Assembly (NCBI GenBank): GCA_041389565.1
Contig: JAWKRP010000004.1
Coordinates: 310,001 to 374,000, forward strand
Direction: 5' to 3'
DNA from: JACKEQ01 sp041389565
Lineage (GTDB): Bacteria; Myxococcota_A; UBA796; GCA-2862545
Length of the DNA: 64,000 nt
In this document: positions 10,292 through 18,895 of the stretch, piece after piece
Layout: each line of letters opens with the position of its first letter
Numbering within the stretch: the stretch's first letter is position 1
Position numbers and translations under genes: made by a program
The notes under the pieces: model-generated
Databases searched by the model: none
The model's input: the letters and a program-made list of their open reading frames with translations, nothing else
Told to the model about the DNA's origin: nothing

Positions 10292-12849
10292 CTCCAGTCT
10301 CCGACCACGACGAACGCAGCCCAGTACCACGGGTGTGCGGTCGCGTCGTCCGCGAGCAGGCGCAGCTGGGCGCGCTGCAGCGACACGGCGATGTTCCCGC
10401 CGCTCGCGAGCTCGTCGTACAGACCGGTCATCAGGGCGAGCGTGCCGGTGTCGTCGACCCGCCACAGACTCGCCACGAGCGTCTCCACGCCCGCCCGGCG
10501 GAACTGCGCGGCCAGCCCGTTGATCGAGACCACGATGCCGCCTTCGGGGTCGGTCGGGTGCTTCGCATCGACCGCGAGGCCCGACTGGCAGGCCGACAGC
10601 ACGACGAGCCGGCAGGTGGAGAGCACCCCCGAGAGGCCCGGGATCTCGCGGTAGGACAGGTGCCCGGCCTCGCCTTCGCCGTGCAGCACCAGGTAGCTGT
10701 CGCTCGGACGGTCGCGGTCGATCACCCCGTGGGTGGCGAGGTGCACCACCCTCTTGCCCGCCGCGGAGCGCTCGAACGCGGCCCGGGTTCCCTCCGGCCC
10801 CACCAGCGCCTCGGCCGCCGGGAGGCGCGCGCGGATCCGGGCGATCTCGGTCTCGGCGCCAGGCAGCGAGCCGTCGGGGTTGCCGACCAGCAGCACCTTC
10901 GCCGGGTCCATCGCGAACGGCGGATGCCGCCCGGACAGCGAGCCCACGTGCGTGACGCCCACCACCGCCATCTCCTCGATCAGGTAGTGCCCGTCGTGCC
11001 GCACCATCGCGAACGGGATCTCGCGCAGCGGCCCCGTGGCGCTCACCACGAGCACCTCGGCGTCCTTCACGGCCTCCCACACGGGGTCGATGAACCAGGA
11101 CCCCAGGGTGTCGGCCTGCTGCTGGGTCCACGGCAGGTCGCGGGTGTGCGCGGCCTGGAGGCTGCGCGACAGCTTCAGGATGGTCTTGCGCACCTCGGCG
11201 CCTTCGACGTCGAGCTGGCGCGCCTCGAGCCGGTCGCGGGAGAACACGAGCAGCGCGATGCGGTCGTCGAACAGCAGCGGCTGGAGCACCGTGACGCCGG
11301 GCGGGAGGTCGGCCTGCATCGCTTCGAGGTCTTCGGGGTCGACCCGCACGACGCTGTCGAAGTCCTCGTACGTGGAGCGCAGCTGGTCGACCGTGGTGGC
11401 GAACTCCACCCGGAGGGCCGCCAGACGCTCGGACAGGGCCGCGCGCTGGGCCGGGTCGCGCGCGGCCACGATGCCGTCGGACAGCCACTCCTCCTCGGCC
11501 ACCAGGGCGTCGAGGCGGGGGTCGCGGGCGGCCGGCACGTCCTGGAGCTGCAGGCGCTGGGCGTACACGAAGGCCGCCGCGGAGTCGCCGGACTCGAGCA
11601 GCGCGTCGATCAGCGCGTTGTACACGTCTTCGTGGCGGGTCACGAACGGCTGCGCGTCGCGGTCGTCGAGGCTGCGCCGCCGTCGCTCGAGCTCGTCGAC
11701 CGACTCCTTCAGCAGCTTCACGCCCTCCTTCGTCTTCCCGGCCGCCAGTGCCGCTTCACCCGCCAGGTAGCGGTGCCGCCACACGAGCTCGCCGAGCCCG
11801 AGGGCGTCGACCAGCCGCCCCGCGTCCGACAGGGCGCTCGCGTCGCCCTCCGCGGCGAGGTTGAGCGCGAGCGTCGCTTCGAGCCGGGGGTCGCCCACCT
11901 TCCGGGCCCGCTCGAGCAGCCGCTTGATCTCGGCGGCGTCCGTCCCGTCGAGCATCGACGCGTTCACGGCCACCGCCAGCGCCGCCGCCTGGTCCCCGCC
12001 CGCCAGGAAGCCCTCCTCCGCGGCCAGGTAGTACTCGCGGGCCTTCCCGTCGCCATCCTGGTGCAGCAGCCCGCCCAGCGCGTTGTACAGCCGCGCCTGA
12101 GTCCCGACGTCCTTGCGCTTCTTCGCACCGTCGAGACCCGCCTGGTAGCTCGCCCGGGCCGCTCCCGTCCGCCCGAGGTCCCGCAGCAGCGTGCCCCGGA
12201 GCAGCTCGGCTTCCGTCACCGTCGCGAGGTCCTGGGCCAGGAGCGCCGTTCCCACCGCGCCCTCCACGCGGTCGAGCGCGCCCTTCAGGTCTCCGGCGCG
12301 CCGATCGAGGCGGGCCAGCTGCACGTCGACCGACGCCCGGCCCCCCGGGTCCACGAGCGCGTCGAACAGCTTGCCCGCGCCGTCGAGCGCCTTGCGGGCC
12401 TCCTCGTTCCGACCGAGCGCCATCCGGGCGAGCCCCAGGTTCAGCGCCGCGTTCGCGGCCCCGCTCACCGCGCCTTCCTTCTGGTACGCCGCGAAGCCCT
12501 TCTGGAACAGGCCCTCCGCCTTGCGCGCATCCCCCCGCACGAGCGCGATCAGACCCTGATCGACCGACAGCCGCGCCTTGTCGACCGGGGTGTCGGCCAG
12601 CCCCGCTGCGAGCTCCACCGACCGCTCCGCCGGCTCGAGCCTGCCGAGCTGACGGTACACGGCGCCGAGCCGCAGCAGCAGGTCGAGCTGGGCCGCACGG
12701 TCGCCCTCCGTACGCGCCTGATCCAGGCCCTTGCCCCACTCCGTCAGGGCTCCCGCGAGGTCGCCGGCGCGCCAGGCCCGCTCACCACGGGTGACGGCAT
12801 CCTCCACCCCCGCTCCGAGGAACAGGAGGACCAGCAGGAACCAGCGCAC
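10288..12849 (-). CDS. Secreted TPR-CHAT protein (caspase-like peptidase fold)
   Basis: 853 residues starting with a GTG that directly abuts the stop of the CsgG-like gene. A hydrophobic N-terminal segment ('FLLVLLFLGAG') suggests export. About 400 residues of TPR-like helical repeats follow ('ALTEWGKGLDQA', 'AVYRQLGRL', 'AANAALNLGLARM'). The C-terminal part is a CHAT domain (caspase HetF-associated with TPRs): His707 in 'HLATHG' and Cys754 in 'LSACQSG' form the expected catalytic dyad, and the closing 'HPWYWAAFVVVGDW' is the standard CHAT C-terminal motif. The domain is intact, so an active cysteine peptidase is plausible. The partner and trigger are unknown. It sits between the CsgG-like gene and rnz with no gaps. 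Confidence 0.85.
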   Translation of the reverse strand: MRWFLLVLLFLGAGVEDAVTRGERAWRAGDLAGALTEWGKGLDQARTEGDRAAQLDLLLRLGAVYRQLGRLEPAERSVELAAGLADTPVDKARLSVDQGLIALVRGDARKAEGLFQKGFAAYQKEGAVSGAANAALNLGLARMALGRNEEARKALDGAGKLFDALVDPGGRASVDVQLARLDRRAGDLKGALDRVEGAVGTALLAQDLATVTEAELLRGTLLRDLGRTGAARASYQAGLDGAKKRKDVGTQARLYNALGGLLHQDGDGKAREYYLAAEEGFLAGGDQAAALAVAVNASMLDGTDAAEIKRLLERARKVGDPRLEATLALNLAAEGDASALSDAGRLVDALGLGELVWRHRYLAGEAALAAGKTKEGVKLLKESVDELERRRRSLDDRDAQPFVTRHEDVYNALIDALLESGDSAAAFVYAQRLQLQDVPAARDPRLDALVAEEEWLSDGIVAARDPAQRAALSERLAALRVEFATTVDQLRSTYEDFDSVVRVDPEDLEAMQADLPPGVTVLQPLLFDDRIALLVFSRDRLEARQLDVEGAEVRKTILKLSRSLQAAHTRDLPWTQQQADTLGSWFIDPVWEAVKDAEVLVVSATGPLREIPFAMVRHDGHYLIEEMAVVGVTHVGSLSGRHPPFAMDPAKVLLVGNPDGSLPGAETEIARIRARLPAAEALVGPEGTRAAFERSAAGKRVVHLATHGVIDRDRPSDSYLVLHGEGEAGHLSYREIPGLSGVLSTCRLVVLSACQSGLAVDAKHPTDPEGGIVVSINGLAAQFRRAGVETLVASLWRVDDTGTLALMTGLYDELASGGNIAVSLQRAQLRLLADDATAHPWYWAAFVVVGDWR

Positions 12850-13629
12850 TCAGAGGTCCAGCTTGGCCAGCGCCAGCTTCGCGTCGTCGAGATTCGGGCT
12901 CGCCGCGAGGGCCTTCTGGAAGCTCTCGCGCGCCTTGGGCGCCTCACCGGCGTCCATGAAGATCAGGCCGTCCGAGAAGGCCATCGCGGCCTCGAGGGCC
13001 TTCGGGTCGGGACCCTCGATCGCGGGCCCCGCGTCCCCCGACCCGTCGTCGTCGGACTTCCCGCCCGCCGGCGCATTGTCGGGCCCGCGCACCGGGGCTG
13101 GTGGGGGGGCGGGCTCTGGAGCGGGCGCTGGACGCGGGGCGTCGCGGAGCCTGGGCGGCGGCGCGCTCCCCGACATCGTGGCGCGCGCGAACTGGGCGAG
13201 CTGCGACTCGATGTCGAGGAACTCCTCCACACGCCCGTTGATCCCGTGCGAGCCGATGATCCGGCTGGTCTCCACGTCGACCACGCGGGCATCGACGCGG
13301 AACACCGCACCCATCTTGAAGTACCCGCCCATCAGCATCTTCTGCGCGCCGAGCAGCTTCCCGATCCGCGCGGCCGTGCCGGGCTCGGTGATGCCCTCGT
13401 GGCCCAGCTTCTGCTCGTCGAGGATCGCCTGGAGCTGCTCGCGCTCGACCACCTCGAACTCGCCCGTGCCCGCGAGGTCGGTGATCAGCATCTGCGCGAG
13501 CCCGACCTTGAGCCCCGACAGCTCCGGGTTCATCTCGGAGCTCTCGAAGTACAGGATGGCCAGCGTGTCTTTCGCAGAGGCCGGCAGGGCGCCGAGCAGC
13601 AGCGAGAGCATCGCGATCCACTTCGTCAT
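12850..13629 (-). CDS. CsgG/FlgO-like secreted protein
   Basis: 259 residues. The ATG at 13629 is chosen for the GGAG six bases upstream; the longer frame lacks support. A signal peptide ('MLSLLLGALPASA') is followed by a CsgG-type fold: 'LAILYFESSE' as first strand, then 'LAQMLITDLAGTGEFEVVEREQLQAILDEQKL', a well-conserved feature of this family, and 'LLGAQKMLMGGYF'. A Pro/Ala linker leads to a short TPR-like pair near the C-terminus. CsgG relatives act in the periplasm or outer membrane in secretion or lipoprotein assemblies. First gene of the run that continues into TPR-CHAT and rnz. Confidence 0.8.
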   Translation of the reverse strand: MTKWIAMLSLLLGALPASAKDTLAILYFESSEMNPELSGLKVGLAQMLITDLAGTGEFEVVEREQLQAILDEQKLGHEGITEPGTAARIGKLLGAQKMLMGGYFKMGAVFRVDARVVDVETSRIIGSHGINGRVEEFLDIESQLAQFARATMSGSAPPPRLRDAPRPAPAPEPAPPPAPVRGPDNAPAGGKSDDDGSGDAGPAIEGPDPKALEAAMAFSDGLIFMDAGEAPKARESFQKALAASPNLDDAKLALAKLDL

Positions 13630-13924
13630 GGGTTCTCCGTCGTGACGACAGCCTAGCAGGGTGCTCCCCGCAGAGCGCGCTTCGTGGCTCACGCAGCCCC
13701 CGACTGGGGACCGTCGCCGCGATCCTGACGCGTGGACCCGGCCGCGCATTCCCTGTCACGAGCCCCACGTCTCACACACCAGACAGCGCCCGCGTCGGCA
13801 GGCGTTCCCCCCGATGACGTCGACAGGGGGTGTCGAGGCGCTGCGCTTCGTGGCCACCTGGTGAGGACAGCACCCGCGTCGGTGGAGACGAGGATGCCGG
13901 TGAGGACCGCGCCTACGTCCACCC

Positions 13925-14220
13925 CCCAGAGAGGGCTGGGGACTCAGCCTCGACCCTCGGGCCGTCCGAAGGGGCCGACAAGCTCCCGTTACTCCGCGCG
14001 CAAGCGCGCTGCGCACTTCGGGCTTCGCCCTACGCTTGCGGTTCGGAAGACCGCTGCGGCCTGCATCGAGCACGGTTCGACCGGGTCGTTTGCGCCGTCG
14101 ATGGGGCCGGGACCGTGCCCGACGCCTGCGGCCTCGCTGAACGACGTCGATGGGGCCGAGGTCCGCGTCGGCGAGACGACGGCAACGGTGAGCACAGCGC
14201 CCGCGTCGGCAGAAACGAGG
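13925..14220 (-). repeat. Interspersed repeat, copy A (inverted relative to 58.4 kb)
   Basis: The reverse complement of 14109-14173 is identical, base for base, to 58365-58429 (65 bases). A second block with only a few differences, 13930-13985, matches 58598-58655 reversed. Between them the match is patchier. The repeat contains GAGACGAG/CGCGTCGG elements that recur within it. No transposase, target duplication or open frame was found. Confidence 0.8.
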
Positions 14221-14226
14221 ACTTCG

Positions 14227-14296
14227 CGCCCATGACGTTCCCCCAGCGACGTCGACGGGGGTATCGAGACGCCTGCCCACCACCACGCCAGCGAAT
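14227..14296 (-). repeat. Diverged relative of the ~145-bp repeat unit
   Basis: Read on the minus strand it begins ATTCGCTGG, then has GGCAG, CGTCTCG, CCCCCGTCGACGTC and GGGGGAACG in the same order and similar spacing as the unit at 58076-58157. It lies next to repeat copy A, as the array lies next to copy B at 58 kb, so the two families travel together. Confidence 0.55.
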
Positions 14297-14314
14297 GCGC
14301 CCCCGCCCGCGCTG

Positions 14315-15796
14315 CTAGCTCATCATCTCGTTCGCCCACGCGCGGATGTGCGTCCACAACAGGCCCGTGAGGATCCCCGCCACCGGCGGCCCCGTGTCGA
14401 ACGCGATGCCGTCGGAGATCCGGAACAGCGCGGCTCCGAAGAACACCAGGCCCGTGGCGGTCGCCGCCCACGACGTGACGTGCACCCGATCGGTCGTGCG
14501 GCGGAACGTCACCACGACCACCCCGAACAACCCCGCCGCCACCACCCAGGCCCCGATCCCGTGGAACATCCGGATGTGCCGGCCCGAGAGCAGGGTGTCG
14601 ATGATCTGCGCCTGCACGCGGACCCCCGCCATGTCGGCCTCGAGGTACGCCGGGAAGCCGAACGGCGTGATGAACCGGTCGCCCGTCTCGTCGAACCCCG
14701 CGCGGCCCACGACCACCAGCTTGTCCTTCAGGACCGCGCGGTACGCCTCGGGCACGTCGACCTCGATCGACGGGTCGAGCTGGCGCATGAGCGCGGACTG
14801 GCCCGCCACCCGCAGGATATCGGCCGCCCGGATCGTGGGGATCGGATCGGAGTGCTCGGGCGCCCGGAAGTTGATGGGGAGGACCTCGTCGAGCCGGATC
14901 GGCGCATCGGGCAGGCCCACCTTCGACAGCTCGAGATCACACCGCAGCGGACGGCCGGTGCAGTGCTGGTGGAGCTGGTGCTCGAAGTCGACGAGCCGCG
15001 CCGACAGCCCCTGCTCCCGCTGGCGGAACATCCAGGCCGCCGCGAGCGCCATGGACGGCACGATCGCGCCGTCGTCCTGCATCGCCCCCACGATGTTCGC
15101 GGGCCAGTGCCCCTCCACGCGCGCCCGCGTGACGCGCTTCACGAGCGGCGTGCCGCGCACGAGGAGGTCTTGCGAGAGGATGGTGGTCTGCAGGTGCAGG
15201 TTCGCGAAGCCCCCCGACACCGCGCCGTCGTACACGCCCACGAGACCGGGCTGGAACTGCAGCTTGGTCGCGGGCTCCGTGAGGATGTACCGCTCGGCCG
15301 CGACCACCGCACCGTGCCGCCGCGCGGCCTCGGCCAGCAGGGCGTCGTCTGCGGCGGGCCGATCGAGCAGGATGTCGAGCACGATCACCCTCGCGCCCGC
15401 CTGATCGAGGAAGCGCACCACCTCCGCCAGCAGCCCCCGCGGCGTGACGTCGGGGTCGGGCATGCTCGGATCCCACAGGTACAGCGCCTCTTCGCCGATC
15501 GTGACCTGCGCCACCTTCTCGGAGACCGGCGCCACGCCGCGGAACTGCAGGTACAGGTCGGTGATCCCGCTCCCCAGCGCCACGAACAGCAGGATGGTGA
15601 CCGCGATGCCCGTGATCCCGACGACCCAGACCTCGTAGACCATCGCGCGGATCATGAACGTCACGACATCCGGCGACTTCGCGGGGTCGCGCTTCTCCAC
15701 GCGGGCCACCGGAGCCGCCTTGCGCGGCGGAGGACGCCGATCGGGCGGCACCGGCCGCTGGTTCCGGTGGAATGCGGGACGCTCGGTCTGCTTCAC
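14315..15796 (-). CDS. CHASE2-domain membrane protein without an output domain
   Basis: 493 residues. A basic Pro/Arg-rich cytoplasmic start is followed by one membrane helix ('VGITGIAVTILLFVALGSG', ~57-75). A large extracytoplasmic CHASE2 sensor domain spans ~80-410 ('ARVIVLDILLDRP', 'PINFRAPEHSDP', 'KLVVVGRAGFDETGDRF'), and three C-terminal helices follow. CHASE2 normally feeds a kinase or adenylate-cyclase domain; here the protein ends just after the last helix, so any signal must pass through a partner. Its start overlaps the stop of the preceding secreted FecR-like gene by four bases (15793-15796), indicating a two-gene operon. CHASE2 proteins are often linked to FecR-like genes in other bacteria. 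Confidence 0.8.
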   Translation of the reverse strand: MKQTERPAFHRNQRPVPPDRRPPPRKAAPVARVEKRDPAKSPDVVTFMIRAMVYEVWVVGITGIAVTILLFVALGSGITDLYLQFRGVAPVSEKVAQVTIGEEALYLWDPSMPDPDVTPRGLLAEVVRFLDQAGARVIVLDILLDRPAADDALLAEAARRHGAVVAAERYILTEPATKLQFQPGLVGVYDGAVSGGFANLHLQTTILSQDLLVRGTPLVKRVTRARVEGHWPANIVGAMQDDGAIVPSMALAAAWMFRQREQGLSARLVDFEHQLHQHCTGRPLRCDLELSKVGLPDAPIRLDEVLPINFRAPEHSDPIPTIRAADILRVAGQSALMRQLDPSIEVDVPEAYRAVLKDKLVVVGRAGFDETGDRFITPFGFPAYLEADMAGVRVQAQIIDTLLSGRHIRMFHGIGAWVVAAGLFGVVVVTFRRTTDRVHVTSWAATATGLVFFGAALFRISDGIAFDTGPPVAGILTGLLWTHIRAWANEMMS

Positions 15797-16614
15797 TTCG
15801 AGGGGAACGTGCGCTGCTCGAGCCCGTCGCGGATCGCGGCGTAGCCCGACTGGTCGGGGTGCTCGGCGACCTTCGCGTCGACGAGGTACAGCGCCTCCGA
15901 CTCGAGCCCGATCAGCGCGTACAGCCCGGTGAGCACACTCGTGGCGCCGACGGGGTCGTTCTGGGCCTCGAGCACGGCCACGGGGTCGGCCGCGGCCTCC
16001 TTGGCGCGCGCGAGCATCTTCTTCTTGCCCTCGCCCGCGAGGTACACCGTGAAGCGCTCGTCTCCGACGGCGATCTGGTAGGTGTCACCCGTGAGCTCCG
16101 GACCGGCGTACACCACCGAGCCGCTGCCCTTCGACGACCACACCGTCTCGCCCTCGAGGAAGTCGACCACCTCGACCTTCTGCTCGCCGCAGGCCTCGCA
16201 CTTCCACCGGATCTCGCGGAGCGACAGCAGATCGCCCCCGGGCACGGGCCGCACCAGCTCGACCCCACCGCGGTGGGCTCCCGCCTGGGCCTGGCTGTGC
16301 TGGACCGACAGCAGCTCGTCGAGCATCGAGCCCGACTTGCCGGCCCCGCTCACGGCCTTGCCGCCCTCGACGGTCGACGTGGACGCCGTGGCCGGGCCCA
16401 CGAGGCGCTTGGCCGTGCCGTTGTACAGCACGACCGCCTGGGAGCCCGCGAGCAGCTTGAGCTGCATGCCGTCCTTCAGCAGGAACGGCGTCGCGGGCGC
16501 GGCGTCGGACTTGCCGTCTTCGAGCACGAGCTTCACCTCGCCGTTCGTGGTGGTGACCATCGCGGGCGAGGCGAACGACGTGGGGACCAGCAGACCGAGC
16601 ACGCCGAACCACAT
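15793..16614 (-). CDS. Secreted FecR-like protein, partner of the CHASE2 protein
   Basis: 273 residues from the ATG at 16614, which has GGAGG five bases upstream. The signal peptide 'VLGLLVPTSFA' precedes a region resembling the FecR-type domain: 'VTTTNGEVKLVLEDG', 'FLLKDGMQLKLLAGSQAVVLY' and 'KRLVGPATAST'. A Cys pair (CEAC, near residue 144) lies in the second domain, and the C-terminus is helical and TPR-like. The protein should be periplasmic. The four-base overlap with the CHASE2 gene downstream argues that the pair forms one sensing module. The FecR assignment rests on pattern only. Confidence 0.65.
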   Translation of the reverse strand: MWFGVLGLLVPTSFASPAMVTTTNGEVKLVLEDGKSDAAPATPFLLKDGMQLKLLAGSQAVVLYNGTAKRLVGPATASTSTVEGGKAVSGAGKSGSMLDELLSVQHSQAQAGAHRGGVELVRPVPGGDLLSLREIRWKCEACGEQKVEVVDFLEGETVWSSKGSGSVVYAGPELTGDTYQIAVGDERFTVYLAGEGKKKMLARAKEAAADPVAVLEAQNDPVGATSVLTGLYALIGLESEALYLVDAKVAEHPDQSGYAAIRDGLEQRTFPSK

Positions 16615-16679
16615 GGAGACCTCCGATGCGGGAGTGTAACGCCGTCCACGGTTAGGGGGCGATGCCCTGGAGGCTCGGC

Positions 16680-18749
16680 ATGGCTCCGCTGTCTGCACAC
16701 ATCGCTGCTGGAACCCTCAACCAGACCGTCGGAGACTGGGCCGGGAACACCCGCCGCATCGCCGCCGTCATCACCGAGGCCCGCGCGCGGGGCGTCCGGC
16801 TGCTCGTGCTGCCCGAGATGTGCATCCCCGGGTACTCCCTGGGGGATCGCCTGCTCATGCGCGGCACGATCGACCGCAGCTGGGAGTGCCTGAAGGACGT
16901 CGCGCGGCTCACCCGCGGCATGGTCGTGCTCGTGGGGCTCCCCGTGCGGCACCGCGACGTGCTCTACAACGTGGTGGCGGTCGTGGCCGACGAGCGGATC
17001 TGCGCGCTCGTGCCGAAGGAGAACCTCGCCACCGGCGACGTGCAGTACGAGAACCGCTGGTTCAGCGGGTGGCCCCGCGGCCGGGTCGAGCGCTTCGACA
17101 CGCCCGACGGCGACGACATCCCGTTCGGGTCGATGCTCTTCCAGGCCGACGGGATCGGGCGATTCGGCGTGGAGGTCTGCGAGGACGGGTGGAAGGGCAA
17201 CCGCCCCGGGAGCGGGTACGCGCTCGCTGGCGCGAGCATCATCTGCAACCCGAGCGCGTCGTGGTTCGTGCTCGGCAAGCACCGCGTCCGGCGCGAGATG
17301 GTCGAGCAGATCAGTCGGGAAGACCACGTCGTGTACTGCTACACGAGCCTGCTCGGCTGCGACGCCACGAAGCTCGTGTTCGACGGCAGCGTGTTCCTCG
17401 CGCAGGACGGCGAGATGCTCGTCGAGGGGCGCCGGTTCCTGTTCGGCGAGGAGTGGGACCTCGTGGACCGCGTCGTCGACCTCGCCTCCCTCGAGCGCAC
17501 GCGCATGGAAGAGGGGTCGTGGCGCCAGCAGGTCGAGAGCATCCAGCGCGGCGAGCTCGGCGACATGCCCGAGGTGTTCCGCCTGCCGGGCCTGTTCCGC
17601 ACGGTCGCGCCGCCGCCCGCCACGCCACCGTACTGGCTGAACGGCACCGAGCCGCGCAGCTCGGTGGATCCGAGCCTCGACTGGCTCGTGTCGGCGGGCC
17701 TGATCCCCGCGTTCGGCCCCTTCGACCTGCCGCACCTCGAGCTCGAGCTCGCGCTCAGCCTCGCCCTGCGCGAGTACCGCGTGAAGTGCGGCATCCCCGG
17801 GTTCACCCTCGCGCTCTCCGGCGGCCGCGACAGCGCCATGTGCGCGCTGCTGGTCGCGCGGGCGCTGCGCTACGACAACCCCGGTCTGTCCGAAGACGCG
17901 CTGCGGGCCGAGGTCGCGAAGCGCTTCCAGACCGCCTACATGGCCACCGAGAACTCCGGGAGCGCCACGCGCGACGCCGCACGCGCGCTCGCCGAGGAGC
18001 TCGGCACCACGCACTACGACGGCGCCATCCAGGACGCGTTCGACACCCACCTGAAGCTCTGCGAGGCCATGACGGGCACGCGCCTCGGGTGGGACGACCC
18101 CGCGCACGACGTGCCGCTCCAGAACGTCCAGGCGCGCCTGCGGGGCAGCCTGATCTGGATGATCGCCAACCTGAACCAGTCCCTGCTCATCGCCACGTCC
18201 AACAAGTCCGAAGCGGCCGTGGGGTACGCCACGATGGACGGCGACACGTCCGGTGGCATCGCGCCCATCGCCGACGTGCCGAAGAGCCTGGTGAGCCTCT
18301 GGCTCGCGTGGGCCGCGCGGTTCCACGGCCTGAAGAGCCTGGCGACCGTCACGCACATCCCGGCCACCGCCGAGCTCCGCCCGCCGAGCGAAGGCCAGAC
18401 CGACGAAGACGACCTGATGCCGTTCGCCGTGCTCGACCAGCTGATGTACCACTTCGTCCAGCGCGGCATGGACCCGCTGCAGATGTTCCGCACGCTGTGG
18501 CCCGAGATGCAGGCGCGGTACGGCGGGGATCCCGAGCGGTTCGCCGCCCACATCACCAAGTTCGTGAAGCTGTTCTGCCGTGCGCAGTGGAAGCGCGAGC
18601 GATTCGCCATCTCGTTCCGGGTCACGGCCTTCGATCTCGACCCGAAGACCGGGTTCCGCTTCCCGCCCGTCCAGGCGCCGTTCACCGAGGAGCTCGCCGA
18701 GCTCGCCCTGCACGTGCACCACCTCACCGAGGGCGACCACGAGGGCTGA
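16680..18749 (+). CDS. nadE: Glutamine-dependent NAD(+) synthase
   Basis: 689 residues. It makes NAD+ from deamido-NAD+ and ATP, taking ammonia from glutamine. The N-terminal nitrilase-type amidase carries the Glu-Lys-Cys triad at E46 ('VLPEMC'), K113 ('VPKENL') and C167 ('EVCEDGW'). The C-terminal synthetase carries the ATP loop SGGRDS (380-385), then 'NKSEAAVGYATMDGDTSGG'. Both parts are complete and the length is normal for the two-domain enzyme. The start at 16680 is preferred to 16662 because GGAGG sits six bases before it. It is transcribed alone, divergent from the FecR/CHASE2 pair with a gap of ~65 bases. Confidence 0.95.
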   Translation: MAPLSAHIAAGTLNQTVGDWAGNTRRIAAVITEARARGVRLLVLPEMCIPGYSLGDRLLMRGTIDRSWECLKDVARLTRGMVVLVGLPVRHRDVLYNVVAVVADERICALVPKENLATGDVQYENRWFSGWPRGRVERFDTPDGDDIPFGSMLFQADGIGRFGVEVCEDGWKGNRPGSGYALAGASIICNPSASWFVLGKHRVRREMVEQISREDHVVYCYTSLLGCDATKLVFDGSVFLAQDGEMLVEGRRFLFGEEWDLVDRVVDLASLERTRMEEGSWRQQVESIQRGELGDMPEVFRLPGLFRTVAPPPATPPYWLNGTEPRSSVDPSLDWLVSAGLIPAFGPFDLPHLELELALSLALREYRVKCGIPGFTLALSGGRDSAMCALLVARALRYDNPGLSEDALRAEVAKRFQTAYMATENSGSATRDAARALAEELGTTHYDGAIQDAFDTHLKLCEAMTGTRLGWDDPAHDVPLQNVQARLRGSLIWMIANLNQSLLIATSNKSEAAVGYATMDGDTSGGIAPIADVPKSLVSLWLAWAARFHGLKSLATVTHIPATAELRPPSEGQTDEDDLMPFAVLDQLMYHFVQRGMDPLQMFRTLWPEMQARYGGDPERFAAHITKFVKLFCRAQWKRERFAISFRVTAFDLDPKTGFRFPPVQAPFTEELAELALHVHHLTEGDHEG

Positions 18750-18895
18750 TCTTCGGCGTTCGAGCCTGTATCCTCGAGGCGATCGCAGGTGCGGGCCTCG
18801 CGGATCCCGACGAACCCGCTGGCTCGGCTCAACAAGTCCGCGTTAACGACGGCGACTCCGGTTACACTGCCGGACCGATCAGGATGGAGGACCTC

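Larger units (their letters stand above)
13630..14314. other. 685-base non-coding gap containing interspersed repeats
   Basis: No credible gene is visible: frames here give Arg-rich or low-complexity products and no ribosome-binding sites. The stretch holds a copy of a repeat also found in opposite orientation near 58.4 kb, and a diverged relative of the ~145-bp unit arrayed at 57795-58170. No tRNA or other known RNA was recognised. Confidence 0.7.

Noticed and set aside
13756..14286. A 176-codon minus-strand gene in the non-coding gap
   Set aside because: The product is Arg-rich without a domain, it lies wholly within repeat DNA, and the matching frame at 58.4 kb is not kept throughout.
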